Below the pieces are notes generated by a model. That model ran no database searches. It saw nothing but the letters and a program-made list of their open reading frames with translations, and was not told the DNA's origin. Shown here piece by piece: positions 35,324-43,386 of a DNA stretch of 64,000 bases. Position 1 is the first letter of the stretch; the number at the start of each line of letters is the position of its first letter. The stretch is from Micromonospora cremea. GTDB taxonomy: Bacteria; Actinomycetota; Actinomycetes; Mycobacteriales; Micromonosporaceae. Location of the stretch: assembly GCF_900143515.1 (NCBI RefSeq), contig NZ_FSQT01000002.1, positions 1,117,501 to 1,181,500 of the forward strand, read 5' to 3'. Position numbers and translations under genes: made by a program.

Positions 35324-36337
35324 TCAGCAGCGGGTCGGTTGTCCCCCCGCCCGCAGCGTCTCCAGCGCGGTCAGCCCCTCGTCCAACGAGCCCACCCGCA
35401 GCAGCGGCAGATCGGGCTGCGGGTTGCGGACCGCCTCGGCGCAGTTGTCCGCCGGCACGAGGAAGACCTTGGCCCCGGCACGCTTCGCACCGACCAGTTT
35501 CTGGGCGATCCCGCCGATCGGGCCGACGTTGCCCTCGTCGTCGATGGTGCCGGTGCCGGCGATGACCTGCCCGCCGGTGAGATCGGCCGGCGTCAGCTTG
35601 TCCACGATGCCCAGGGCGAACATCAGGCCGGCACTCGGTCCGCCGATGTCCTCCAGGTCGATGCCGAGCGTGAACGGGTGCGGCTGCTGCTGGTCGATCT
35701 CGACGCCGATCCGTGGCCGGCCGTCCTGCTCCTGACTGGTCACCGTCGCGGTGGCCGGCGCGCCGTCGCGGGTGTAGCCGATGGTCAGGGCCGTGCCGGC
35801 CGGCTTGGCCCGGACCAGCTCGGTGACCTTCGAGGCCACCGGCACCGGCTGACCGTCGACCGAGGTGACCACGTCACCGACCTTGAGCACCCCGGCGGAC
35901 GGGCCGTCCGCGGCCACCGTCTTGATCACCACCTGCACCGGGAAGCCGAGTTCGCGAAGCGCGGCGGTCTCGGCGCTGGTCTGCGACACCTTGAAGTCCT
36001 CGGCGTTGCGCTGCTCGACCTGCTCCGTCGACTCCCCCGGCGGGTACACCAGCTCGCGGGGCACCACCGCCTCGTCGTCGGAGAACCAACCGGCGATCGC
36101 CCCTCGCAGCCGCACCGTGGGCTGCACGCCCACCGTGGTCAGCCGGAGCTGGCCGGCGGAGGTGGACGTCTGCCGCCCGGAGACCTGGATGACCTCCTTG
36201 CCGTCGGCGGTGCCGAGGGTGTTGACGGTCGGGCCCGGGCCGAGCACCACGTACGGGATCGGCACCCGGAGCACCCCGATGCTCAGCAGGGCGGTGAACA
36301 GGGCACCGAGCAGGACCGTCAGGCCACGACGTCTCAT
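35324..36337 (-). CDS. PDZ-domain membrane protease with Lon-type catalytic domain (YlbL-like)
   Basis: 337 residues. An N-terminal transmembrane helix (LTVLLGALFTALLSIGVL), a PDZ domain around VKVGDVVTSVDGQPVP, and a C-terminal S16 domain with catalytic Ser in EDIGGPSAGLMFALGI and Lys in KLVGAKRAGAKVFLVP. The active site faces outside the cell. Homologues (Rv3194c, YlbL) adjoin UPF0182 in other actinobacteria. ATG 36337 starts the membrane anchor. Confidence 0.87.
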   Translation of the reverse strand: MRRRGLTVLLGALFTALLSIGVLRVPIPYVVLGPGPTVNTLGTADGKEVIQVSGRQTSTSAGQLRLTTVGVQPTVRLRGAIAGWFSDDEAVVPRELVYPPGESTEQVEQRNAEDFKVSQTSAETAALRELGFPVQVVIKTVAADGPSAGVLKVGDVVTSVDGQPVPVASKVTELVRAKPAGTALTIGYTRDGAPATATVTSQEQDGRPRIGVEIDQQQPHPFTLGIDLEDIGGPSAGLMFALGIVDKLTPADLTGGQVIAGTGTIDDEGNVGPIGGIAQKLVGAKRAGAKVFLVPADNCAEAVRNPQPDLPLLRVGSLDEGLTALETLRAGGQPTRC

Positions 36338-36452
36338 GCGGCAGAGCGTACCGACCGCTCGGGGCCCGGCTGCCGGATGCGCCACGCGACTTCGCCCTCA
36401 GCGCAACGCCAGCAGCGGCGACCTGGGGCGCGGCGCGCGTACCGTAGACGTC

Positions 36453-37748
36453 GTGCCTGATATTCCGTTCGGTTTCGCGCTACCGGGTGGGCAACCACCA
36501 GACCCCAACGATCCCGCGCAGATGCAGCAGTTCATGTCGCAGTTGCAGCACCTGCTCTCCGCGCCGGGCAGCGGGCCGGTCAACTGGGACCTGGCCCGGC
36601 AGGTCGCGGCCAGCCAACTGGCGGCCGCCGGCGACCCGGCGGTGTCGCCCTACGAGCGCAACGCGGTGGAAGAGGCGCTGCGCCTGGCCGACCTGTGGCT
36701 GGAGCCCGCCTCGGCATGGCCGACCGGCATCCAGTCCCCGGTGGCCTGGAACCGCAATGAGTGGATCTTCAAGACGCTGGACGTGTGGCGCAAGCTCTGC
36801 GACCCGGTGGCCAGCCGGATGGTCGGCGCGATGGGCGACCTGGTGCCGCCGGAGGCGCGCGCCCAGCTCGGCCCGATGCAGTCGATGGTGGCCACCCTCG
36901 GTGGCGCGCTCTTCGGCGGGCAGTTGGGCCAGGCCCTCGGCTCCCTCGCCGCGGAGGTGCTGTCCGCCGGCGACATCGGGCTGCCGCTCGGCCCGGCCGG
37001 CACGGCCGCGCTGATCCCGGCCAACATCCGGGCGTACGGCGAGGGCCTGGAGCTGCCCGAGGACGAGGTACGCCTCTACGTGGCGCTGCGCGAGGCCGCC
37101 CACCAGCGGCTGTTCCAGCACGTCCCGTGGCTGCGCGGGCACGTGCTCAGCGCCGTGGAGATGTACGCCTCGGGCATCCGGGTCAACCGGGAGGCGATCG
37201 AGGAGGCGATGGGCCGGGTCGACCCAACCGACCCGGAGTCGATGCAGGCGATCGCCCTGGAGGGCATCTTCACGCCGGAGGACAGCCCGGCGCAGAAGGC
37301 CTCGCTGGCCCGACTGGAGACCGCGCTGGCCCTGGTCGAGGGCTGGGTGTGCCACGTGGTGGACAGCGCCGCCAGCGACCGGCTGCCCAACGTCGTCCGG
37401 TTGGGTGAGGCATTCCGCCGCCGCCGGGCCGCCGGCGGTCCCGCCGAGCAGACCTTCGCCGCGCTGGTCGGCCTGGAGCTGCGCCCGCGCCGGCTGCGCG
37501 AGGCGGCAGCGCTCTGGGCCGCGCTCACCGAGCACCGCGGCATCGCCGGCCGGGACGCCGTCTGGGGTCACCCCGACCTGCTCCCGTCGGACGACGACTT
37601 CGCCGACCCGGTCGCGTTCGCCATGAACGACATGGACCTGAGCGAGCTGGACAACTTCGACTTCACCGCGCCCGGTGGAGTGGAGGAGAAGGCCCCGGGC
37701 CAGCCCGACGACACCGACGGCGACACCGACGGCGACGCCAAGCCCTGA
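36453..37748 (+). CDS. Zinc-dependent metalloprotease-like protein (DUF2342)
   Basis: 431 residues, soluble. Central segment LYVALREAAHQRLFQHVPWLRGH carries the conserved E-x2-H-type cluster of this actinobacterial family (Rv3195 type), annotated as putative zinc hydrolase; the metal site is not proven. The C-terminal tail is acidic with short DTDGD repeats. GTG 36453 begins the conserved sequence (PDIPFGFALPGG). It is divergent from the PDZ protease. Confidence 0.82.
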   Translation: MPDIPFGFALPGGQPPDPNDPAQMQQFMSQLQHLLSAPGSGPVNWDLARQVAASQLAAAGDPAVSPYERNAVEEALRLADLWLEPASAWPTGIQSPVAWNRNEWIFKTLDVWRKLCDPVASRMVGAMGDLVPPEARAQLGPMQSMVATLGGALFGGQLGQALGSLAAEVLSAGDIGLPLGPAGTAALIPANIRAYGEGLELPEDEVRLYVALREAAHQRLFQHVPWLRGHVLSAVEMYASGIRVNREAIEEAMGRVDPTDPESMQAIALEGIFTPEDSPAQKASLARLETALALVEGWVCHVVDSAASDRLPNVVRLGEAFRRRRAAGGPAEQTFAALVGLELRPRRLREAAALWAALTEHRGIAGRDAVWGHPDLLPSDDDFADPVAFAMNDMDLSELDNFDFTAPGGVEEKAPGQPDDTDGDTDGDAKP

Positions 37749-37759
37749 CGACGAAGCCT

Positions 37760-37788
37760 GGGTACCCGCTGATTCGTGGCGGGTACCC
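37760..37788. terminator. Terminator after the zinc-hydrolase gene
   Basis: GGGTACCCGC and GCGGGTACCC form a perfect 10-bp stem with a 9-nt loop, 11 nt after the stop codon. Confidence 0.7.
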
Positions 37789-37827
37789 GGTCGGAGTCCA
37801 CCGCGGACCACCCCTGGCCGGCGGCCG

Positions 37828-37885
37828 GGGTAGGCAGGCAGGCCCGCGGGTCAGGCAGGCCGGCGGTCGGGTCAGGCAGGCCGGC
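37828..37885. repeat. Short tandem direct repeats (about 21 bp, three copies)
   Basis: GGGTCAGGCAGGCCGGC occurs at 37848-37864 and 37869-37885, with a third degenerate copy from 37828. The last copy contains the stop codon of the neighbouring minus-strand gene. Confidence 0.7.
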
Positions 37886-38480
37886 CCGAGCCCGAGAGCA
37901 GAGCGCGGGTGGCCTCCCAGCCTTCGAAGGCCGGGTCCAGGGTGGCCAGGTCGGCCGGTCCGCGCAGCCGCCGCCACCCGGCCGTGACGGCAACGTCCCC
38001 TGGCCGGGGGGCACCGGCCCGCGCGTCGGCCGGCGTGGCCGTGTCCAGGTCCAGCGAAGGTAGCCAGTCCGGCACGGGCAGCCGCGCGGCGACGCCGAGC
38101 AGGCCCGGCCCGCCGCCCTCCACCGGGGCGACCGCGACCGGCCGGGTGGTGAGCGGACGGAGCAGCTTGCCCACGGTCAGCGCGGGCAGGTCCGGCACGT
38201 CGCTGGCGAGCACGGCTGCCTGGTCGTAGCCCTCGATCGCCGCGAAAACCGCGGTCGGTGTCGGCTCGGGCACCTCGTACACGACCGTGCCGGGCCAGAC
38301 CAGCGCGTCCGCCAGAGCACGGTCGGCCGGGGTCACCGCGACGGCGACGTCCACCTCGTTGAGGGTGGCGATCAGGTCGACGACGTCCTCGGCGAGCGCC
38401 GCCCGCCAGGTCGCCCGGTCGACGCCGGGCGGCGCCCAGTGGACCGGCCCGAGCAACGCCACCACCAGCCGCCGTGCCAT
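37872..38480 (-). CDS. DUF2064-like nucleotidyl/glycosyltransferase-fold protein
   Basis: 202 residues. The pattern LATLNEVDVAVAVTPADRALADAL, then YDQAAVLASDVPDLPALTVGKLLRPL resembles the DUF2064/CofC-like GT-A fold, with the aspartate of ASDVPDL in the position of the metal-binding site. No specific reaction can be assigned. ATG 38480. The C-terminus is encoded by a short direct repeat. Confidence 0.55.
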   Translation of the reverse strand: MARRLVVALLGPVHWAPPGVDRATWRAALAEDVVDLIATLNEVDVAVAVTPADRALADALVWPGTVVYEVPEPTPTAVFAAIEGYDQAAVLASDVPDLPALTVGKLLRPLTTRPVAVAPVEGGGPGLLGVAARLPVPDWLPSLDLDTATPADARAGAPRPGDVAVTAGWRRLRGPADLATLDPAFEGWEATRALLSGSGRPA

Positions 38481-38566
38481 GTCCCCGACCCTACGCCTGC
38501 CCCAGCGCGGCCCGCCGCACCCTGGCCGTCCCCCAGCCAGGCGCCTCACCCCGGCCGACCTAACGT

Positions 38567-38641
38567 GATCGACTCCGTTTCGGCGACCTGGGGGTGTCCT
38601 CCAGCAGTGGACAGCGCAACATCGGGGAAGTGGAGTCGATC
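38567..38641. repeat. Imperfect palindromic element between two minus-strand genes
   Basis: Outer arms GATCGACTCC (38567-38576) and GGAGTCGATC (38632-38641) are perfectly complementary, and an inner TGTCC/GGACA pair flanks a 9-nt loop. The 75-bp unit can fold into a long interrupted hairpin. No second copy is in this window. Confidence 0.6.
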
Positions 38642-38678
38642 CAGGGGCCGGCTCTGTGGCGAGCCGGGGGCCGACGGG

Positions 38679-39209
38679 TCAGGTGGCGACCGGGGCGCAG
38701 GAGGCGGCGGCTACGCCCTCGAGGTAGCCGCGGGCCCGTTCCGCCTTGGGGTAGCGGCCGACCAGCGCCCAGAACCGGGCGTTGTGGCTGGGCACGATGA
38801 GGTGGGCCAGCTCGTGCAGCAGCACGTAGTCGATCACCCACTCGGGCATGTCCTGCACGCGGTGCGAGATCCGGATGCTGCGATCGGCGGGCGTACAGGA
38901 GCCCCACCGGCCGTTCTGGTTGGTGACCCACCGGACGCTGGCCGGCACCGCCTTGGCGCCGTACCCGGCGAGGTAGAGGTCGATCAGCCGGGTGGCCCGG
39001 GCCAGCAACTCCGCGTCCGAGCGGGCGAGCCGGCCCTCCCGGGCGGCGAGCCGGGCGAGCATCCGGTCGACCCACTCGCTCTCCTCGGCCCGGGAGAACT
39101 GGTCCGGGATGAGGACGACGACCCGCTCACCGTCACGGTACGCAGACACCGTGCGTCGTCGGCGCTGGCTGCGCCGCACCTCGACGACCGGCTTGCGCGT
39201 CCCCGCCAT
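38679..39209 (-). CDS. YgjP/M48-type metallopeptidase-like protein
   Basis: 176 residues. The zinc motif HELAHLIVPSHNARFW (HExxH with a downstream His) and preceding WGSCTPADRSIRISHRVQDMPEWVIDYVLL are the hallmarks of the YgjP-like (DUF45) metal-dependent hydrolases. The N-terminus is very basic (KPVVEVRRSQRRRRTV). Cytoplasmic, no signal peptide. ATG 39209 is used; GTG 39212 directly before it is equally possible. TTGACC at 39285-39280 may be its -35 element. Confidence 0.85.
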   Translation of the reverse strand: MAGTRKPVVEVRRSQRRRRTVSAYRDGERVVVLIPDQFSRAEESEWVDRMLARLAAREGRLARSDAELLARATRLIDLYLAGYGAKAVPASVRWVTNQNGRWGSCTPADRSIRISHRVQDMPEWVIDYVLLHELAHLIVPSHNARFWALVGRYPKAERARGYLEGVAAASCAPVAT

Positions 39210-39212
39210 CAC

Positions 39213-39723
39213 TGGCCCGCGCAGCCTCGGCTACGTGTCACGAAGGAAAGCTAATGCGTACTGACCAGGGGTCCGCAAGGGTCAACCACGCGACACGCGC
39301 CCAGAAAATGGTGATTGGTCGCTGGGCGTCCCGAAAATTTCTTGGCCGGGTCGCCGCTGCGCCATCTCGTCACCCTTGGTGAACGCCGATGGCGGCCCTG
39401 TCCGGGCCCCCTCCACCGTAGGTGATCACCGTGCTCGGCGCCGCCGCGGGGGCACCCGCACGGGTGGCTGAGAGGGTTTGGCCGGCGTGTCCCCGCCAAA
39501 CTGACTTATCCGACCTATTTCGCCATGCACACTCTCGACGTCGACTAGCTCACAGTGTCGATGCACAGCTGACATGGAACTGCCCAGACCTGGGTAGGGT
39601 CCGCGGACCAGCGGTCACGATGGTGGCCGCGGAGTGAGACCCAGCGCCGGCGCCCCCTGTGGCCCGCCGCCGGGCACCCCCGCCGGGACGGCATTGACCG
39701 GCGGACGAGACGAGGAGGGCACC
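39213..39723. other. 511-bp intergenic region with promoters and paired hairpins
   Basis: The left end holds the likely promoter of the minus-strand metallopeptidase and an AT-rich stretch (39303-39345). The middle has two adjacent hairpins in plus sense: GCACCCG-ca-CGGGTGGC (about 39451-39467) and GTTTGGC...GCCAAAC (about 39476-39501), followed by CTGAGA-like and TTATCC sequences. TAGGGT near 39595 could be a -10 element for the DUF5679 gene. No protein gene is convincing. Confidence 0.4.
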
Positions 39724-39894
39724 GTGGCCGACCAGGCCCAGACGACCTACAACGGTTACTGCGTGAAGTGCAAGGAGAAGCGGGACTTCGAGGGGCACAT
39801 TGAGGTCTCGAAGACCGGAATGAACATGGCCAAGGGCAAGTGTCCGGTTTGCGGGACAACAGTGAACCGCATCCTCGGCAAGGCCAAGGTCTGA
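39724..39894 (+). CDS. DUF5679 small zinc-ribbon-like protein
   Basis: 56 residues. Two Cys pairs, YCVKCKEKRDF and CPVCGTTVNR, suggest a zinc ribbon; MNMAKGKCP lies between them. This matches the DUF5679 family of actinobacteria. Function unknown. GTG 39724 with GAGGAGG 6 nt upstream. Confidence 0.8.
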   Translation: MADQAQTTYNGYCVKCKEKRDFEGHIEVSKTGMNMAKGKCPVCGTTVNRILGKAKV

Positions 39895-40094
39895 CGCGTA
39901 CGGGTAATCGGGGGCGGGGTGGCCGGCAGCCACCCCGCCCCCGTTGCCGTTCCGGGGTTGCCGACGGGTGGCCGACACCATCACCGGCGGGCTGTGGATA
40001 ACCCGGCGAATCCTGTGGACAGCGCTAGACAGCGGCCCGGCCACCTGTGGACAACGATCGACCGAGCGCAGGGAAGCGGTCACGATTCGTCATC

Positions 40095-41207
40095 ATGAGT
40101 CGTACCGCACTGCCGCGCCCGACCCTGCTGCCCGGCCTCAGCCGGCTCTGGCGGGACCGGCACACCCTCCAGCTCGGCGTCGGCCCCGGGCCCGCCGTGC
40201 TGCTGGAGCTGGCCAACCCGCGCGCCGCCCACCTGCTCGACCTGCTGGACGGCACCCGCAGCGAGCGCGCCGTGCTGGCCCACGCGGTCACCGCCCGGGT
40301 CACCGCCGACGAGGCACGTGACCTGCTCGACGCCCTGCGCACGGCATGCCTGCTGGTGCCCGCGCACAACCTGCTCCCCCGCGAGCTGACCGGGCCGGTC
40401 CGGGCCCGGCTCGCCGCGGAGGCCGACGCGCTGGCCCTGGCCGCGGCCCGACTGCCCGGCACCCCCGCACAGTGCCTGCGCCGGCGGCGGGCCGCCCGGG
40501 TGCTGCTCACCGGGGCCGGAGCGCTCGGCGCACCGCTGGCGGTGGCCCTGGCGCAGTCCGGCGTCGGGCAGGTGATTCCGCACCTCACCGGCCCGGTACG
40601 CCCCATCGACCTGGTCGGCACCGGCATCCCGGCCGCCGAGCTGGGCCACCCGCTGGCCCCGGCGGTACGGGCCGCGCTCGACCGCGTCGCGCCGGGCACC
40701 GGCACCCACCCGGGTCGGACCGCCCCGGTCGACCTGGTGATCCAGCTCGGCACCGACCGTCCTCCGGCGCTGCTCGCCGCCGGTCTCGCCCAACGCCGCC
40801 AGCCGCACCTGCTGATCACCCTGCGCGAGGGCGTACCGGTGATCGGGCCGCTGGTCCGCCCACCCGCCGGGCCCTGTCTGCACTGCGTGGAGCTGCACCG
40901 GGCCGACCGCGACCCGGACTGGCCGCGGCTCGCGGCCCAACTCGAGGCTTCCGAGCCGGCCGCCGCCGGCGCGACCGGCACACTGCTCGCGGCCACCGGG
41001 TACGCGCTGGCCGAGGCGCTGGCGCAGCTCGACGGCGGCAGCCCGGAGACGCTCGGCGGTGCCACGGAGATCACCGGCGCGGGCCGGTTTCGCCGCCGGG
41101 GCTGGCCACGCCACCCGGCGTGCGGGTGCTCGCCGAGCCGAGTGTGGGCACCAGCCCGGCGGCAGAGCAGCAGCGGGGCCCTCCGGTCGGTAACAATGAC
41201 CGAGTGA
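40095..41207 (+). CDS. ThiF/E1-like adenylylating-fold protein
   Basis: 370 residues. LLTGAGALGAPLAVALAQSGVG near residue 140 is a Rossmann nucleotide loop of the ThiF/E1 superfamily. GPCLHCVELHR and a late CGC supply the usual paired-cysteine zinc site. Similar proteins are annotated as TOMM precursor-binding/cyclodehydratase-like, but no YcaO, dehydrogenase or precursor peptide gene lies here, so that label is doubtful. The stop overlaps the ABC1 kinase start (GTGA), so the two are coupled. ATG 40095. Confidence 0.7.
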   Translation: MSRTALPRPTLLPGLSRLWRDRHTLQLGVGPGPAVLLELANPRAAHLLDLLDGTRSERAVLAHAVTARVTADEARDLLDALRTACLLVPAHNLLPRELTGPVRARLAAEADALALAAARLPGTPAQCLRRRRAARVLLTGAGALGAPLAVALAQSGVGQVIPHLTGPVRPIDLVGTGIPAAELGHPLAPAVRAALDRVAPGTGTHPGRTAPVDLVIQLGTDRPPALLAAGLAQRRQPHLLITLREGVPVIGPLVRPPAGPCLHCVELHRADRDPDWPRLAAQLEASEPAAAGATGTLLAATGYALAEALAQLDGGSPETLGGATEITGAGRFRRRGWPRHPACGCSPSRVWAPARRQSSSGALRSVTMTE

Positions 41208-42550
41208 CCGACATCCCGCGCCGGGCCGTGTCCCGGACCGCCAAACTCGCCGCTCTGCCGCTCGGCTTCGCCGGTCGGACCGTCCTCGGCATGGGTAAGC
41301 GCGTCACCGGGCTCGCCTCCGACGTGATCTCCGCGGAGATCCAGCAGCGCACCGCCGAGCAGCTTTTCAGCGTGCTGGGCCAGCTCAAGGGCGGCGCGAT
41401 GAAGTTCGGCCAGGCACTGTCGGTCTTCGAGGCGGCGTTGCCCGAGGAGATCGCCGCGCCCTACCGCCAGGCGCTGACCAAGCTCCAGGAGGCCGCTCCG
41501 CCGCTGCCGGTCGCCAGCGTGCACAAGGTGCTGACCGAGCAGCTCGGGCCGGACTGGCGGGACCGGTTCGTCGAGTTCAACGACACCCCGGCCGCCGCGG
41601 CCAGCATCGGCCAGGTGCACCGGGCGCGGTGGCGCGAGCCGGGGTACGGCCCGTCGGGCGAGCCGAACAGCCGCGACGTGGCCGTCAAGATCCAGTATCC
41701 GGGCGCCGGCGACGCGCTGCTCTCAGACCTCAAGCAGCTCTCCCGGCTGGGCGGGATGTTCCGGGCGATCCAGCCCGGTCTGGACGTCAAGCCGCTCCTG
41801 GTCGAGCTGCGCGAACGGATCACCGAGGAGCTGGACTACGAGCTGGAGGGCGAGTCGCAGCGCACCTTCGCCGCCGCGTACGCGGACGACCCGGAGATCT
41901 ACATCCCGGCGGTGGTCTCAGCGTCGCCCCGGGTGCTGGTCACCGAGTGGGTGACGGGCACCCCGCTGGCCGACATCATCCGGGAGGGCACCGAGGAGCA
42001 GCGGGACGAGGCCGGGCGGTTGATGGCCGTCCTGCACCTCTCCGCACCGCAGCGGGCGGGGCTGCTGCACGCCGATCCGCACCCGGGCAACTTCCGGATC
42101 CTGCCCGACGGCCGGCTCGGGGTGATCGACTTCGGTGCGGTGGCCCGGATGCCGGAGGGCACGCCGGAGCCGATCGGTCGCATCGCCACGCTGGCCCTGC
42201 GGAACGACGCCGACGGGGTGGTGGCGGGGCTGCGGTCCGAGGGGTTCATCAGCCCCACGGAGGAGATCGACGCCGCAGGGGTGCTCGACTTCATCCGTCC
42301 GATGCTGGCGCCCATCGCTGCCGACGAGTTCCGCTTCACCCGGGCCTGGCTGCGGGCCGAGGCGGCCCGACTGGCCAGCCCCCGCTCCCCCACCTACCAG
42401 CTCAGCCGGCAGCTCAACCTGCCGCCGTCGTACCTGCTCATCCATCGGGTGACGCTCGGGTCGATCGGGGTGCTCTGCCAGTTGGAGGCGAAGGCGCCGT
42501 ACCGGGGCATCCTGGAGCGCTGGCTGCCCGGCTTCGCGCCGGTCGCCTGA
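41204..42550 (+). CDS. ABC1/UbiB-family atypical protein kinase
   Basis: 448 residues. The ABC1 N-terminal motif KGGAMKFGQALS (K-x-G-Q), the lysine in VAVKIQYPG, the catalytic segment LLHADPHPGNF and GVIDFGA (DFG) are all present. UbiB-type kinases act in quinone or lipid biology, and the mycobacterial homologue (Rv3197) neighbours whiB7 and has been linked to antibiotic tolerance. GTG 41204 overlaps the preceding stop. A strong terminator follows. Confidence 0.88.
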   Translation: MTDIPRRAVSRTAKLAALPLGFAGRTVLGMGKRVTGLASDVISAEIQQRTAEQLFSVLGQLKGGAMKFGQALSVFEAALPEEIAAPYRQALTKLQEAAPPLPVASVHKVLTEQLGPDWRDRFVEFNDTPAAAASIGQVHRARWREPGYGPSGEPNSRDVAVKIQYPGAGDALLSDLKQLSRLGGMFRAIQPGLDVKPLLVELRERITEELDYELEGESQRTFAAAYADDPEIYIPAVVSASPRVLVTEWVTGTPLADIIREGTEEQRDEAGRLMAVLHLSAPQRAGLLHADPHPGNFRILPDGRLGVIDFGAVARMPEGTPEPIGRIATLALRNDADGVVAGLRSEGFISPTEEIDAAGVLDFIRPMLAPIAADEFRFTRAWLRAEAARLASPRSPTYQLSRQLNLPPSYLLIHRVTLGSIGVLCQLEAKAPYRGILERWLPGFAPVA

Positions 42551-42605
42551 GCACCGCCGGCCATCAGCGCCGGCTGTCAACAAGGTGCCCTTCCTTCGGA
42601 CGGCG

Positions 42606-42638
42606 AAAGGGGCGGGTGCCGGTGGCACCCGCCCCTTT
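42606..42638. terminator. Bidirectional terminator between ABC1 kinase and the whiB7 operon
   Basis: A perfect 15-bp stem (AAAGGGGCGGGTGCC and complement) with a 3-nt loop, T- or A-flanked on both strands, between convergent genes. Confidence 0.85.
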
Positions 42639-42652
42639 CAGTGTGGGTGGTA

Positions 42653-42889
42653 CTAGAGAACGCCCAGGTCGCGGGCCGACTGGTTGCGGCTGGTCATGGC
42701 GACGGTACGGGCGGATCGGGTTGCCTCAGTGCTCGTGGTGGTACGACCGGCCTGAGGCCGGCGCATTCGAGCCCGGGACAACGCTTCGTGGAGTAGTTGC
42801 ATCTCGAAGGCTCCAGTCGGTACGTGCAGCATGGTCTTCTCACTCGCTGCCGGTGTGACACCGGCGTAGTTGGTACGGATCGGGAACAT
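42653..42889 (-). CDS. Small protein cotranscribed with whiB7
   Basis: 78 residues, beginning MFPIRTNYAGVTP. It has a possibly helical centre (GAFEMQLLHEALSRARMRR) and a Ser/Thr/Arg-rich tail ending SARDLGVL. The ATG stands 1 nt after the whiB7 stop, so it is almost certainly translated by coupling. No family is recognised. Its position in the whiB7 operon suggests a role in antibiotic response, but nothing in the sequence shows which. Confidence 0.6.
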   Translation of the reverse strand: MFPIRTNYAGVTPAASEKTMLHVPTGAFEMQLLHEALSRARMRRPQAGRTTTSTEATRSARTVAMTSRNQSARDLGVL

Positions 42890-42890
42890 G

Positions 42891-43256
42891 TCAGGCCGCC
42901 AGTCGGACCGCGCCACGCACCTCGGACAGCCCACTGGCCGCCAGGCGCGCCTCGGCCTCGACCCGGAGCGCGGCGTCACGGGCAACGTCCTCCTTGCGCG
43001 GACGGCCACGGGGCCGCTTGCGCGGGACAACCGCGCCACGCTCGAAGATCTCGCCGCCCCAGACGCCCCACGGCTCCGCTCGCTCCACCGCCCCGGCCAG
43101 GCACTCGACGCGCAGCGGGCAGTCCCCGCAGAGCGACTTGGCCAGCTCGAGCTCGGCAGGCGAGTCGGAGAACCACAGGTCGGGGTCGAACTTCCGGCAG
43201 GGCAGGTTCGCCTCCATCTCGACGCTTACGTCGAGGGGGGCCAACGCCAGACTCAT
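42891..43256 (-). CDS. whiB7: Antibiotic-resistance regulator WhiB7
   Basis: 121 residues. Cluster cysteines C20-x22-C43-x2-C46-x5-C52, the turn PWGVWGGE and the AT-hook KRPRGRPRK (about residues 80-88) identify WhiB7/WblC. The protein binds the main sigma factor and AT-rich DNA upstream of -35 elements to induce resistance genes after ribosome-targeting drugs. The leader carries an upstream ORF and a terminator. uvrD2 lies upstream on the same strand, as in mycobacteria. ATG 43256. Confidence 0.94.
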   Translation of the reverse strand: MSLALAPLDVSVEMEANLPCRKFDPDLWFSDSPAELELAKSLCGDCPLRVECLAGAVERAEPWGVWGGEIFERGAVVPRKRPRGRPRKEDVARDAALRVEAEARLAASGLSEVRGAVRLAA

Positions 43257-43319
43257 CGCCCGGTCACCTCTCTCTCACTTCGATCTCGTGGATCGCATTC
43301 CGACGTACTTCGGCGGGGC

Positions 43320-43364
43320 AAAAAACTGAGGCCGCGGATCCCGGTAAGCGGGTTCCGCGGCCTC
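43320..43364 (-). terminator. Attenuator (intrinsic terminator) in the whiB7 leader
   Basis: In mRNA sense the arms (43364-43349 and 43343-43328) form a 16-bp GC-rich stem with one mismatch and a 5-nt loop, followed two bases later by six T residues. It stands between the upstream ORF stop and whiB7. CCTCGAGG just 5' of the stem (43368-43361) can instead pair with the same self-complementary sequence inside the upstream ORF (43407-43400), giving a competing fold. Confidence 0.85.
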
Positions 43365-43386
43365 GAGGTGAGCCGGTGTCTGATGG

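Noticed and set aside
39251..39499. 82-codon minus-strand ORF in the 39.2-39.7 kb gap
   Set aside because: No ribosome-binding site, low-complexity sequence and overlap with probable promoter elements; not supported as a gene.
39444..39520. TPP-riboswitch-like sequence (GGGTGGCTGAGAGGG)
   Set aside because: Only the CTGAGA half resembles a thi-box. The second conserved block (ACCTGA...GGATAATGCC) is absent and the downstream gene is DUF5679, not thiamine-related.
40095..41207. Calling a thiazole/oxazole-modified peptide (TOMM) cluster
   Set aside because: Only the E1-like protein is present; no YcaO, dehydrogenase, transporter or precursor peptide nearby.
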